Positions 18,365-28,000 of a stretch of 57,259 bases of DNA are shown here, piece after piece. Each line of letters starts with the position of its first letter. Position 1 is the stretch's first letter. The notes beneath the pieces are model-generated. The model worked only from the letters and a program-made list of their open reading frames with translations. It was not told the origin of the DNA and did no database searches. The position numbers and the translations under genes were made by a program. Source of the DNA: Methanobacteriota archaeon. Lineage in GTDB: Archaea > Thermoplasmatota > Poseidoniia > Poseidoniales > Thalassarchaeaceae. The stretch is from the NCBI GenBank assembly GCA_002725475.1, contig PBPH01000051.1, positions 1-57,259 on the forward strand, in the 5' to 3' direction.

Positions 18365-19465
18365 TTAGGGGCGATTTTTATCATCTACTTGGAGGCCGGG
18401 TTTCTTTGAAATATATATTCTCCACCATGCCTTGAGAACCCCACTGCCATATGACCAGTGTAATAGAAAAGTCATTACAGGCGCAACAAAAACGGTTGCT
18501 AATGATCTTGACGGCGAACTTCCTTTTGCTGCACCCAACCAACAAATTAGCACGTATATATAGGCAAGACTTACTGGAAGATGCACTGATGTTCTGGGGT
18601 GCCCAAATGGTACAGATGACGTTGAAATGTCCCAGAATTCAGGCCATGCGAGGCCGCCATTCATGGCACCCCAAACAAAAGCGACTAATGCAGAAACAAC
18701 TAGAATGGGAAATAGTCCAACAGCATCATGGCTCCATTCCTTCATTCCAGGATGAATCTTACTAGCAAGAATTCTGACAAGACCATAGTTCTGGATTTGT
18801 TTCCTTACTCTAGAGGGATTTCGTCGTCGGTGCCACATAATGGCAGAACGGTCCGTCCACAATTTGTGCCCTGCTTGTTCTATTCGATAATCCAACATAG
18901 CGTCTTCACAACCAATTGCCCCATCATCGAAACCACCAACTTCGTCAAGAACAGATTTTCTGTAAGCAGCATTTACACCTGGAAGTTGTTTTGCCGGTTC
19001 TAACTCAACGGTGCCTCGTTTTCCATAAACCGTTCCTGCAGTAACCCATTTTGAGCAGAACGTCACATCAATAACTCTCTGCCAAAATGTTGAGCGACTA
19101 TCTGGGGGTGCGAAATTGGGCCCACCAACTCCTGCAACCTCATCTCGGTCAAACCATGAAATTAATTTCTCAACCCAATCATCAGGAACCCAAACATCAT
19201 CATCCGTGAACATTACGATATCACAATCTATTTCCCTCAAAGCAACATTACAAGCATCAGCTCTGGTACGAGAACCTTCGTCATCTACAAATCTTGCCCC
19301 ATTTGCCAATGCAACTTCTTTACCAGGATCATCAGAAGGCCCTACGACTACAACATCCAGTACCCCTTCTTCATCAATAGGCCATGTTTGATTACTTAGC
19401 CCATTAAGGACAATATCCAATTCTTCGTGATTACGAAGACTAGGGATGATTACGCAAACTCGCAT
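18365..19465 (-). CDS. Family 2 glycosyltransferase with C-terminal membrane segments
   Basis: 366 residues from ATG 19465, which is preceded by GATGAGG. An alternative start at 19486 adds seven unlikely residues. The GT-A fold shows RVCVIIPSLRNHEELD at the start, the metal-binding FTDDDVWVPDDW (DxD type), GVGGPNFAPP, and a GCEDAMLDYRIEQAGH acceptor-side motif. Two or three hydrophobic segments follow (ILVVSALVAFVWGAM, SLAYIYVLICWLG, TVFVAPVMTFLLHWSYG). It probably adds sugars to surface glycans or S-layer-type proteins at the membrane. It is divergent from the TSP3-repeat surface protein gene, a plausible target. Confidence 0.85.
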   Translation of the reverse strand: MRVCVIIPSLRNHEELDIVLNGLSNQTWPIDEEGVLDVVVVGPSDDPGKEVALANGARFVDDEGSRTRADACNVALREIDCDIVMFTDDDVWVPDDWVEKLISWFDRDEVAGVGGPNFAPPDSRSTFWQRVIDVTFCSKWVTAGTVYGKRGTVELEPAKQLPGVNAAYRKSVLDEVGGFDDGAIGCEDAMLDYRIEQAGHKLWTDRSAIMWHRRRNPSRVRKQIQNYGLVRILASKIHPGMKEWSHDAVGLFPILVVSALVAFVWGAMNGGLAWPEFWDISTSSVPFGHPRTSVHLPVSLAYIYVLICWLGAAKGSSPSRSLATVFVAPVMTFLLHWSYGSGVLKAWWRIYISKKPGLQVDDKNRP

Positions 19466-19577
19466 GCCCTCATCACCACTCCCCATACAGGGCCGACTAG
19501 GGTCCGCATTTCAAGGCTAATGTGTTAAAGTCATGCACAGAGAGGTTTGATTAGGGATGTACTAGTGTGCGGTTAAC

Positions 19578-21944
19578 ATGAAATTAAGCCATTTACTGTT
19601 ATTGATATTGCCGCTGGCGGCCATTAGCCCAATGTTGCAGTTAGGTGACAGTAATCTTGAGACAATAGAAACCCATAATCAATCAGCAAAATCCAGTTCA
19701 ATTATGGTAGTGAATGAAAAAATAAATTGGTCATTTTCAAATGGCGACTATATGATTTATGATTCGACTAACATGTCTGAAGATATGCGCTCGAACATGG
19801 CAGGAGACCCTCATTGGGATCAAGTTGTTCTTAATTGGGCGGATGTAATCCGCATCGATTTTCTCCAAGATGAGGCATGCACTGTCGCATCATATAATGG
19901 GCAATGTCATAAGAGACAAATGAAAACCCAAATGAACATTACAGGCGAAAACAACACAAATAATGAAAAGATGTCAATGAATATTTCAATTCAGAATACA
20001 AATTTGATTCCTTTAACCTATTCTGGTTGGGAAGTGGAGATAATTGAAACAAATACTAGGATGTGGATGGGTGAATTGACTACAGGGCATTTGGAGTTTA
20101 GATCAGATAGATGGGTAAACTCAACAAATGAAATTGAGACCACAGGTTGGCAGTCTAATTACACTGTAGGCACATCTTGGAATGAGCATACACATACTTG
20201 GACCAATTCTACAACTGAAGAATTTAGCGAATTTAATCATAGTGGGAACTGGATGCCAAATTATTTCACTGACTCTGAGTCACTCGATGAAGAAAAAGAT
20301 TGGTTCTATGATGCCACACAAGAAGTACCAGTTACGTTCAATGGATACAATTTAGCAAACAGCGCAGGATCGAGCCCAACTACGTTAGATGGGATTTTGC
20401 TTGAGGTATGGGAGGACGATAAGGGGAATCTAATCCAAGAGCAATCTGAACATTACGGGGAGTATGGATATCCTTTATCTATGGCTGGAGGCGATATAAC
20501 TGAACTCTACCATTCTTTTGGTGCCACGATGGGTTCTGACACCGATGGTGATGGTGTTAGCGATGGCTCAGATTTATGCCCAAATACTCCTCCTGGTTCT
20601 ACGGTGGATTCTGATGGCTGCACTTGGGACGAAAGAGACGATGATGGCGATGGGGTGTTGAACCCTGCTGATAATTGTGCAGACACAACCTCATCGATGA
20701 CAGATGTCGATGCGCAGGGTTGCGCCTATGAACAGCGGGATGATGATAGCGATGGAGTGCTGAACCCTGCAGATCAATGCCCAACTACAGCAGCCAATTC
20801 TAATGTCGATAGTAATGGGTGCGCTCCTTATCAATTGGACTCAGACAACGATACTGTATCCGATGCTAATGACAGTTGTCCCGGCCATGATGATTTAATT
20901 GACGTTGACGGCGACGGAACTCCTGATGGGTGTGATACTCTAATTGATAATGATGGAGACGGAATCAGCAACGCAGCAGATTTGTGTGAAGGTCATGATG
21001 ACTCCATAGATATTGATCAAGATGGGACCCCTGATGGTTGCGATTCATTAATCGATTCAGATTCAGATGGGGTTGCGGACAGTAATGATCTATGCCCTGG
21101 TCATGATGATAGCATAGATGTAGATAGCGATGGCATTCCAGATAATTGCGACTCATTAATCGATTCAGACTCAGATGGAGTTTCAGACGGCACCGATGCT
21201 TGCCCTGGTTTTGATGACAGTGTTGACGCAGATTCAGATGGCATCCCTGATGGTTGTGATGACTTCGTCGATTCGGATTCAGATGGGGTTGCAGACTCAG
21301 ATGACAAATGCTTGGGATATGATGATACTATTGATTTAGATTCTGATGGCATTCCTGATGGTTGTGATTCACTACTCGATTCTGATGGTGACGGTGTTTC
21401 TGACACAAACGATCAGTGCCCAGGTTACATCGATAGTTTTGATGCAGATTCAGATGGAATACCAGATGGTTGTGATGATTTAATTGACAATGATGGAGAT
21501 GGTGTCTCTAATGGTCAGGATTTGTGTCCAAGTACTGATTCTGGTGTCACAGTGGATGATACCGGCTGTAAGAAGATAGTAACTTCTTCTACTTCAGAGG
21601 CAAGTGGGGGCTTTTCTCCAATAATGGCAGGAGGATTGATTGCCGCAGTGATTGTTGCTATATTGGTGGTAGTATTCGTCATGAGACAAAGAAGCTCTCA
21701 ACCCAGAGTTGATGAAGGGATTCCTGATTTGGGGGGCCCTTCCGCAAAACCAACAAGTTCACCTTCTGGTAACGCCTTCTCTCCATCTGTTGCTGCCGCT
21801 CCACCAATGCCAGCGCAGCCTCACCCATCGCAATCAGGAGAAGTACAACCTAACGGATACGAGTATCTCGAACATCCTGCAAATTCAGGTAATTGGTGGT
21901 ATCGAACCCAAGAGAACAGCAATTGGTTTGAATGGCAAAGATAA
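19578..21944 (+). CDS. Secreted membrane-anchored protein with thrombospondin type 3 (calcium-binding) repeats
   Basis: 788 residues. There is a signal peptide (LSHLLLLILPLAAISPML), then an N-glycosylation-rich extracellular domain of about 300 residues with many NxT/NxS sites. A long array of Asp-rich thrombospondin type 3 units follows (about 20540-21570). A TM segment (AGGLIAAVIVAILVVVFVM) precedes a Pro-rich cytoplasmic tail. The last ~30 residues (GYEYLEHPANSGNWWYR, then NWFEWQR) form a Trp-rich module, perhaps a small binding domain. TSP3 units bind calcium, giving a rigid stalk; a role in adhesion or envelope structure is inferred. Confidence 0.85.
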   Translation: MKLSHLLLLILPLAAISPMLQLGDSNLETIETHNQSAKSSSIMVVNEKINWSFSNGDYMIYDSTNMSEDMRSNMAGDPHWDQVVLNWADVIRIDFLQDEACTVASYNGQCHKRQMKTQMNITGENNTNNEKMSMNISIQNTNLIPLTYSGWEVEIIETNTRMWMGELTTGHLEFRSDRWVNSTNEIETTGWQSNYTVGTSWNEHTHTWTNSTTEEFSEFNHSGNWMPNYFTDSESLDEEKDWFYDATQEVPVTFNGYNLANSAGSSPTTLDGILLEVWEDDKGNLIQEQSEHYGEYGYPLSMAGGDITELYHSFGATMGSDTDGDGVSDGSDLCPNTPPGSTVDSDGCTWDERDDDGDGVLNPADNCADTTSSMTDVDAQGCAYEQRDDDSDGVLNPADQCPTTAANSNVDSNGCAPYQLDSDNDTVSDANDSCPGHDDLIDVDGDGTPDGCDTLIDNDGDGISNAADLCEGHDDSIDIDQDGTPDGCDSLIDSDSDGVADSNDLCPGHDDSIDVDSDGIPDNCDSLIDSDSDGVSDGTDACPGFDDSVDADSDGIPDGCDDFVDSDSDGVADSDDKCLGYDDTIDLDSDGIPDGCDSLLDSDGDGVSDTNDQCPGYIDSFDADSDGIPDGCDDLIDNDGDGVSNGQDLCPSTDSGVTVDDTGCKKIVTSSTSEASGGFSPIMAGGLIAAVIVAILVVVFVMRQRSSQPRVDEGIPDLGGPSAKPTSSPSGNAFSPSVAAAPPMPAQPHPSQSGEVQPNGYEYLEHPANSGNWWYRTQENSNWFEWQR
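20838..21530 (+). repeat. In-frame tandem 37-residue (111-bp) calcium-binding repeat array
   Basis: About six complete units and a partial one follow the pattern DSDxDGVxDxxDxCPG, then DDSIDxDSDGIPDGCD. Two less regular units (20540-20830) precede them. At DNA level the central units are similar but not identical, so the array probably grew by duplication followed by drift. Such arrays are prone to length change between strains. Confidence 0.85.
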
Positions 21945-21945
21945 G

Positions 21946-21960
21946 TTGCCCTACGGGCAA
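21946..21960. repeat. Hairpin TTGCCC-TAC-GGGCAA directly after a stop codon
   Basis: Perfect six-base arms with a three-base TAC loop begin one base after the TAA of the TSP3 gene. It may be a transcription or mRNA 3'-end element, and it lies upstream of the next gene's likely start at 22025. It matches the small TA-loop hairpins at 12168, 23094 and 43924. Confidence 0.6.
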
Positions 21961-22024
21961 ATATTACCCATTCCGCCATCCGAAAAGATTTGAAAGCACC
22001 CCCTCCTCTGAGGTTTTGGTTATC

Positions 22025-23062
22025 ATGGCTTTAGGTAGCGGTATTAGATTGAACAGCGCAATGAGTATCTTATTGGTGGCTCTACTAATTTTGGGTGGGA
22101 TGGCTTCTATGTCATCACTCGAAATGAGCGATGCTTCTGCTTCCGGTGGCAATGAAAATTCTGATGACAGCTCATCTAAAAGTAATTTGAAAGCGGGCTC
22201 CAATGCCGAATGGTTGGACAAATGCAAAGACTACAATCTAGATGATTCGAAAGCAGATTGGTTAGGTTTCAATGAAAGAAGCAGAACAGATTTTCTTAAC
22301 ATTCACCGATTGCAAGAAGTTTCCGAAGATGCTGAGGGAAGAGAATCTGCTGGCAACAATACTGCTGAAACAGAATCTGATGAGGTTGATTGGCATCTAC
22401 CAGATTACGTTACTGTGGTTCGTACGGAGGTAGGTTATACAATCTCAATCATTGATGCTGGTGTAACGAATACTGAGAACTATACTGAAGAGGAATTTGC
22501 AATCTTTCTTGAGAGATTTGGGTGGGAGTCTGAAGAAGACGAGTCCGCTGAAAGGGAAAGAGATAGGGGCGAAATCCGGGAGCGGGTAGCGGATTTGAGA
22601 GAAGCCTGTGAAAATGGTGATGGCGACTCTTGCCGAGAATTGCGTGGCTTGATGGAACGGTTCAGACAAGAGTACGACCAGAGAGATAGGCATGAGCGAG
22701 ATCCTCCTGCACTGCGTCTTGATCATCTTGATGATGGCACTATTATTGCTCATAGGGAATTCAGCGATGGCTCTATTCAGTACGATATTATCAGCACAGC
22801 GGATGATGGTGAGATTACCGTGGTTAGAGTATCTGCATGGGGTACTGAAGTGATTCACCCACAAGAAAAGGGTGAGCACCGTAAAGGAGAGTTTGAGAAG
22901 AAAGACACCTCTGACGCATTCCATAAATTCTCTTCATCTATGTCCGAAGAAGACATCAAGAAAAACTGTCAAGAATTCTTTGGCGACTCCTCACCAAGAA
23001 TGGATATTGATTTCGATAGATTAGATCGAGTTCCAGTAGAACAAAAATCTGAAAGAAGATAA
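22025..23062 (+). CDS. Secreted acidic protein of unknown function
   Basis: 345 residues from ATG 22025. A frame from 21932 would overlap the previous gene's end and put 31 non-signal residues first. The N-terminus is a signal sequence (SAMSILLVALLILGGMASM). The mature part is strongly charged with many Glu, Asp and Arg (SAERERDRGEIRERVADLRE), and a Cys pair in REACENGDGDSCREL could form a disulphide. There is no membrane anchor at the C-terminus. I recognise no family. It follows the TSP3 gene on the same strand with an 80-bp gap containing a hairpin, so co-expression is possible. Confidence 0.65.
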   Translation: MALGSGIRLNSAMSILLVALLILGGMASMSSLEMSDASASGGNENSDDSSSKSNLKAGSNAEWLDKCKDYNLDDSKADWLGFNERSRTDFLNIHRLQEVSEDAEGRESAGNNTAETESDEVDWHLPDYVTVVRTEVGYTISIIDAGVTNTENYTEEEFAIFLERFGWESEEDESAERERDRGEIRERVADLREACENGDGDSCRELRGLMERFRQEYDQRDRHERDPPALRLDHLDDGTIIAHREFSDGSIQYDIISTADDGEITVVRVSAWGTEVIHPQEKGEHRKGEFEKKDTSDAFHKFSSSMSEEDIKKNCQEFFGDSSPRMDIDFDRLDRVPVEQKSERR

Positions 23063-23093
23063 TTTACATTATTTCCTCCTTCAGTATTCAGTA

Positions 23094-23110
23094 CTTTCGC
23101 GTAGCGAAGG
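23094..23110. repeat. Hairpin CTTTCGC-GTA-GCGAAGG followed by CTTTT
   Basis: Seven-base arms with one G-T pair and a GTA loop lie 31 bp after the preceding stop codon and 40 bp before PCNA. The following CTTTT makes a terminator for the upstream gene plausible. It is one of a set of similar tiny hairpins in this window. Confidence 0.6.
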
Positions 23111-23150
23111 CTTTTGTACCCTCTTCAAGGAGAGGCAATATCGAGGGGGC

Positions 23151-23906
23151 GTGGGCACCGACATGATGAATATTACAGCTAGGCAAGATACCTTTAGAAT
23201 GGTAGTCGATATCTTATCCACGTTGGTTGAAGAGGCGCGCTTTAATTTTGAGGACGACAAACTTGTAATCAGAATTGTTGATCCTAGTCATGTAGCCATG
23301 ATTCAAATGGAAGTTGACTCGGCAGCGTTTGAATCCTGGGAGGTCGCAGAAACAGTGTTGGGCTTGGAATTATCTAAAATTTCCAAACTAGTTCAACTGG
23401 CTGGTGCGGGTGATTTAATCGTTATGAATTACAATGACGCTGTAGGAAAGGTAGAGTTCCAAGTTGGCGAAATTCAAAGGACAATCCGCCCACTTGATAG
23501 ACAAAATATGCAGGAGCCAAAAGTACCGGAACTTGATACCAACATTTCAGTTAGCCTTACGGGAGCAAAGTTTTCTCGTGCCCTCAAAGCCGCTGATCAA
23601 GTTGGGGATTTGGTAACGTTCTCAATAGATCAAAACAGATTCAGTGTCAATGTGACTGGTGAATCCGATGCTGTAAATGTTAGTTATGAATCCGGAGAGT
23701 TACAAGAGTTAGTTTGTGATAATCCTGTGAAAAGCCAATACAGCCTTCAATACTTGCTTCCACTGGCTAAGCGAATAGAAGCAACAGTTGAAACAGTAAC
23801 AGCCAAATTTGGTGAAAACTATCCCCTAAGGCTTGAATTTACTTTCGCCGACGGTGGTGCGAATGTCATTTACTTCCTAGCCCCAAGGGTCGAAGGGGAC
23901 GCGTAA
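23151..23906 (+). CDS. pcn: DNA polymerase sliding clamp PCNA
   Basis: 251 residues, the normal PCNA length. The sequence shows two similar halves: DTFRMVVDILSTLVEEARF at the start and KFSRALKAADQVGD at the beginning of the second. The family's RIVDPSHVAMIQMEV and the C-terminal NVIYFLAPRVEG are visible, as is the interdomain connector near PLDRQNMQEPKVPEL. The homotrimer encircles DNA and tethers polymerase, ligase and nucleases. The start is GTG 23151 behind GAGGGGGC; ATG at 23163 is an alternative. A tRNA-Gly on the opposite strand follows 18 bp downstream. Confidence 0.95.
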   Translation: MGTDMMNITARQDTFRMVVDILSTLVEEARFNFEDDKLVIRIVDPSHVAMIQMEVDSAAFESWEVAETVLGLELSKISKLVQLAGAGDLIVMNYNDAVGKVEFQVGEIQRTIRPLDRQNMQEPKVPELDTNISVSLTGAKFSRALKAADQVGDLVTFSIDQNRFSVNVTGESDAVNVSYESGELQELVCDNPVKSQYSLQYLLPLAKRIEATVETVTAKFGENYPLRLEFTFADGGANVIYFLAPRVEGDA

Positions 23907-23924
23907 TCAACTAAGTTTTCTAGG

Positions 23925-23995
23925 TGCGCCCACCGGGATTTGAACCCGGGCGAAGAGGTTGGAAACCTCTGATGCTACCCCTACATCATGGACGC
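23925..23995 (-). tRNA. tRNA-Gly (anticodon TCC)
   Basis: A full cloverleaf of 71 nt reads on the minus strand. Acceptor arms are GCGTCCA and TGGGCGC, with one G-T pair. The D stem is ATGT/GCAT, the anticodon stem AGAGG/CCTCT around loop TTTCCAA, and the T arm CCGGG-TTCAAAT-CCCGG. The anticodon is TCC (glycine, GGA codons) and the discriminator base is A. There is no intron, and CCA is not encoded. Confidence 0.95.
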
Positions 23996-24074
23996 GTTAT
24001 ACCGCCGACCAAGCATTTGCCCTTAACCGCGTCTATGCGAGCCTTGATGTTCTATGGCCTCTGCACGGTGTTTA

Positions 24075-24287
24075 ATGACACCTAGAAATTGGTTCGGCGT
24101 TGCCCTAATAATTCTCTTCTTGCCAGTCAATGCCCCTCTTTGGGAAACCGTTTTTGAATTATTTTCAATGGATATTTCTGCAATTCCAATCGTTCCGGTA
24201 ATATTTTTATTCGGTCTAATTATACTATTTTACCCAGCTCGCGATAAACAAACAAGTGATAATCCCAATAATGACGAAGAGGAGTGA
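24075..24287 (+). CDS. Small two-TM membrane protein
   Basis: 70 residues from ATG 24075; an ATG at 24054 would add seven residues. Two hydrophobic segments are visible (FGVALIILFLPVNAPLW, and IPIVPVIFLFGLIILFY), followed by an acidic tail ending in NNDEEE, like the tails of other membrane proteins here. No family is recognised. It lies between tRNA-Gly and the converging phosphopantetheinyl transferase gene. Confidence 0.55.
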   Translation: MTPRNWFGVALIILFLPVNAPLWETVFELFSMDISAIPIVPVIFLFGLIILFYPARDKQTSDNPNNDEEE

Positions 24288-24359
24288 AAATGGATAGCCC
24301 TTTTTCATGATGAGAATCTACCTGCAGATGTTGAATATAATCCACCATTTAGAATGATT

Positions 24360-25058
24360 TCAAATTTTTTCAGCAATTGCTAATGTGTTGAGTTGTCCAT
24401 TAAGAAAAGTTTTCCATCTATGGATGTTGAAAGTATGCTTTTTTCCTTCAATATTGATGTTAATTACATTCTGGCCTTCAACTTCAAAAGATTGGGGCGG
24501 AAGTCCCATTCCAAGGCCTATAGCCTTTTGAACAGCCTCTTTAGCTACCCAAACATCGGTAGTTCGTGAAGATGCAATTTCTTCATCATTATCAAATAGA
24601 GATTCTAAAATCATTTTTTCTTCACCAGAAGACATCATGCTGAGAAGATTTCTAGGGCGGGTCATAACTGGTTCGAGATCTAAACCAATATCAGCCCCCT
24701 TAGGGCCCAATGCGGCAGCCGCAAACCCGCCGCTATGGGTGATTGTAATGGAAGGGGCATTTGGGCCGATTAGCCGAGGTCTTCGAAAATCATCACGTTC
24801 AATTATGAATGAATTAGGATTACGCCCACTCTTCAACAATAGATACTCGATTAACCAACGTCCAGCAGCATGTTCTTCAGCTCTCTTAGCAGTAACAAAA
24901 CTCTCGGCTTCGGATGGATCGACGAAAATCAGATTCGATATATTTGGAACTGGTTCGGTAGGGTTAGTGGGTCGAACTCTAATCCAAGCAGCAATGGTGT
25001 CTCTTGGGCACCCATCAGGAAGATCAAGAAAAGCCGGTTCCCCATACTTCAACCACAT
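24360..25058 (-). CDS. 4'-phosphopantetheinyl transferase, Sfp/AcpS superfamily
   Basis: 232 residues, the Sfp-type length. Diagnostic motifs are IGLDLEPV (Mg-binding Asp and Glu, about residues 127-134) and WVAKEAVQKAIGLGMG (about 170-185), with PSITITHSGG before them. The enzyme moves phosphopantetheine from CoA to carrier proteins. It starts 29 bp after the stop of the synthase gene on the same strand, behind GAGG, so it is probably the last gene of an enoyl reductase / synthase / PPTase operon and activates the carrier domains of the synthase. No other carrier protein is seen in this window. Confidence 0.9.
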   Translation of the reverse strand: MWLKYGEPAFLDLPDGCPRDTIAAWIRVRPTNPTEPVPNISNLIFVDPSEAESFVTAKRAEEHAAGRWLIEYLLLKSGRNPNSFIIERDDFRRPRLIGPNAPSITITHSGGFAAAALGPKGADIGLDLEPVMTRPRNLLSMMSSGEEKMILESLFDNDEEIASSRTTDVWVAKEAVQKAIGLGMGLPPQSFEVEGQNVININIEGKKHTFNIHRWKTFLNGQLNTLAIAEKI

Positions 25059-25087
25059 GTTAATTCCTCAATTGATAAATTAATTTT

Positions 25088-28000
25088 TTAATTGCGATTT
25101 AGTGTGAATTTTTCCGCATCTGATAGCGGGGCCATTCCCTTTAATCTAAGGCCATTCAATGCCAAAACTGGTTTGCCATTCTGATTAATTATCAAACCGT
25201 CGTGATTTGTGATTCCACCTTCATCTCCACCGATTCTAAGGGTGCGTATTCTCAATGTATCATTTTTTTCTGATTTCCGAATCAATTCAACATGGTCTAT
25301 TCCAATTGGTAGAGATTGTAACTCATCAACTTCCATTGCTGCCATACCCGCATTTTGGAAACAAGCTTCGATTAACATTGGTTGTGCTTCCAATTTCATC
25401 ATTCCATCAGCAAATAGATTGGTATCAGGTAATTGATTTCGATTGAGTGCAATTCCATCAATCCCCTGCATTTCTTCAATCTGACAACCACATATTATTC
25501 CACCATGGGATTGGAATTTCGGCCCGTGGAAGAATCGTTTGTATATGAAATCAGGATTATCTGGGGTGCCATCTTGAGCAGGGATTCCTATTGATGGTAG
25601 GTGCAATAATCCTCGATCAGCGCCAACCTTTAGCATTCTAACAATACCTTCGTGATGCACTCTTGGCTCTCCAAAGGTTTCCCCCGACTTGTTAATCAAA
25701 TCAGATTCTAGATGACATGAAATCCAAACATTATCATCATCCTGCTTAGAAAAATTAGCCACAACTCTAACTTTCTGTTCATCGTGTAATAACTTAACTG
25801 GCAAGCCAAATTTGACATCATTAAATCCTATGACTGTACAAGGCGGCCAAAGTAATTGAGCAGCTTCTGCAAACATTTCCAATGCCATTACTCCTGGGTG
25901 ATAAGGAACCCCATCAATCGCATGATCAATTAGGAAAGGATATCGATTAACATCAAGAGTACACTCGTATGTAAGTTGATCAAAGTCCTCATGGGAAACA
26001 ATTTTTTCTACAAATGGAAATCGCTTCGCATCTTCCATTAGAGCAGAAACTTCAGGAGAGAGTCTCTGAGGCGGTTTTCTGTCACTCCCATCATCGTTGA
26101 GAACTCCAAGTTGCCCTGCAATTACTACCTTTCTCTTTCCACCACACATTACCTCATCAACAAATAGATTGACACCATTTTCGACTGAGACAGTTTCAAT
26201 TCCCGCCTCTTCAAAGACCTTCTCTATTGAACCCCTAGTCGCCATACCTACATCCCTCCATCCAGTCCATGCCAGTGCAACTCCTTGCGGTTCATTTTCT
26301 GTATGTGCAAGGCGGGACATCTCAGCATCTAGAATACAGTTTGCTGCAGCATAGTCAGTCTGACCAGCATTTCCAAAACGTCCAGCAATTGAAGTAAAAA
26401 CACAACAATATCTGAGCTCACTACTGTAGTCTTTTACAGCGTTAACCAATGCTTGCCAGCCATCGACCTTTACGGCCATAACTTGAGAAAAGGTTGACCA
26501 TTGCTTGTCAGCAACAAGTTTGGAATCTTCAATTCCGGCGCCGTGAATTATTCCAGTGACGGCCCCTCTCTTTTTCTTCAATTTCTTCAAAACTTTTCGA
26601 ATCTGCTTCCCATCTGTAATGTCACATGAATGATAAGAAGCAGTGTTTCCACTTTCACGAATTGAATGTAGGGTTTTGTGGATATCAATTGAACGAGTAA
26701 CTCTTGCCCATTCTCTTTCCCATTCAACAATTGTCACCTTTTCAGCCCCTTCTTGTAATTGCTCTCGTAATGACATCTTCATTTGCTGAAGTTCCTCATC
26801 GCCGGCAGAAATTTTGCTAACAAGGGAATCATCCAATTTGGTACGACCTAGCAACGCAAAATGCACGCCAACATCGAGATTCGCTTCTGCCAATCCAACC
26901 ATGCAGGCAGAAGTTACTCCTGTCCCTCCTCCAGATACAAGTAGAACATCATCAGATTGCAATGATTTCCGTTCTGATTCGTGCGGCTCATCGTAAATAC
27001 AAACAGCCCATCTACGGCCATCCGCATCAATCCCTAGTTCTCTGGGGCCCATCTGGTTAATCTCTTCCAAAATGGTATTGGCCAGGGAACTGGCATCTAC
27101 CAATAATTCGGGTGCGACATCGATTGCCCTAGATCTGATGTTTGGTCTTTCACGACCATAGGACTTTACTATCCCGTGTGCGCCAGCCCCAAGTGCATTG
27201 AATCTATGTCCCCCATTGCCATGTCTTCCGTCAAGAGCGGAAACAGAGCAGACAATTCCATCGTCTCTCTCTGCTAATTTACCATCAATAATTCGCAAAA
27301 CACCAAACAGGCCGTGACAAACCATCTGAGTTTGCTGCCGACTAGTTACTTCAGCCCAAGCCATCCCAGCAAGCGTGCAAGGGGCAGTATGGATTACTCC
27401 GACAACATCTAATGGTGCAAGAATTGCTCCAAACTGGGAGAGATGGGCCTCATTACCAGGGTCAAGCCTGATGATGTCTACCTCTCCATCTTTCTCTACC
27501 CTGATTTTTGATTTTATACTAGGATCTAACATTAGACGTACAGCCTCAGTTCCAGCCATCTCTAATTCTTGACAAATTGCATCACCAAGCCCCCATGAAT
27601 CATCTGTTACAATTAGATATGAGCCCTTCATTTCTATGGGGGCTGGCTCATTTAGTTCAGCTTCCTCTACTTCTACAACCCAACGACGAACTCCGATCTC
27701 ATCCACAACATTTTCCATTGTATTTTCCACAACATCTTGCTCAGGTAACTCAATTTCATCTACAGTTTCATCATTATCATCATTTTCTATTTTGGCTTGA
27801 TTCTGAGGAATACCTACACTCATTGAGATGATATAGGAAATCATATGCGCAAGTGTAGGATAATCACGTAACTGGAAAGATTCGTCAACGGGTAGCGAGA
27901 ACTGCTCTCGGCAATCAGCCATTATTTCAGCCTGTTTTACAGTGTCAATTCCTAATTCGCCTTCTAAATCTTGATCTAATTCAAGGAAATCTTCAGGATA

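Noticed and set aside
21101..21406. Minus-strand Ser/Pro-rich frame within the repeat gene
   Set aside because: It is the antisense of TSP3 Asp codons; the repetitive SES pattern mirrors the sense repeat.
20838..21530. Possible CRISPR-like or satellite array
   Set aside because: The repeats keep the reading frame and encode calcium-binding units; spacers are not unique and non-coding.
23925..23995. tRNA-Gly as an integration site
   Set aside because: No integrase, no repeat of the tRNA end and no mobile genes lie beside it.
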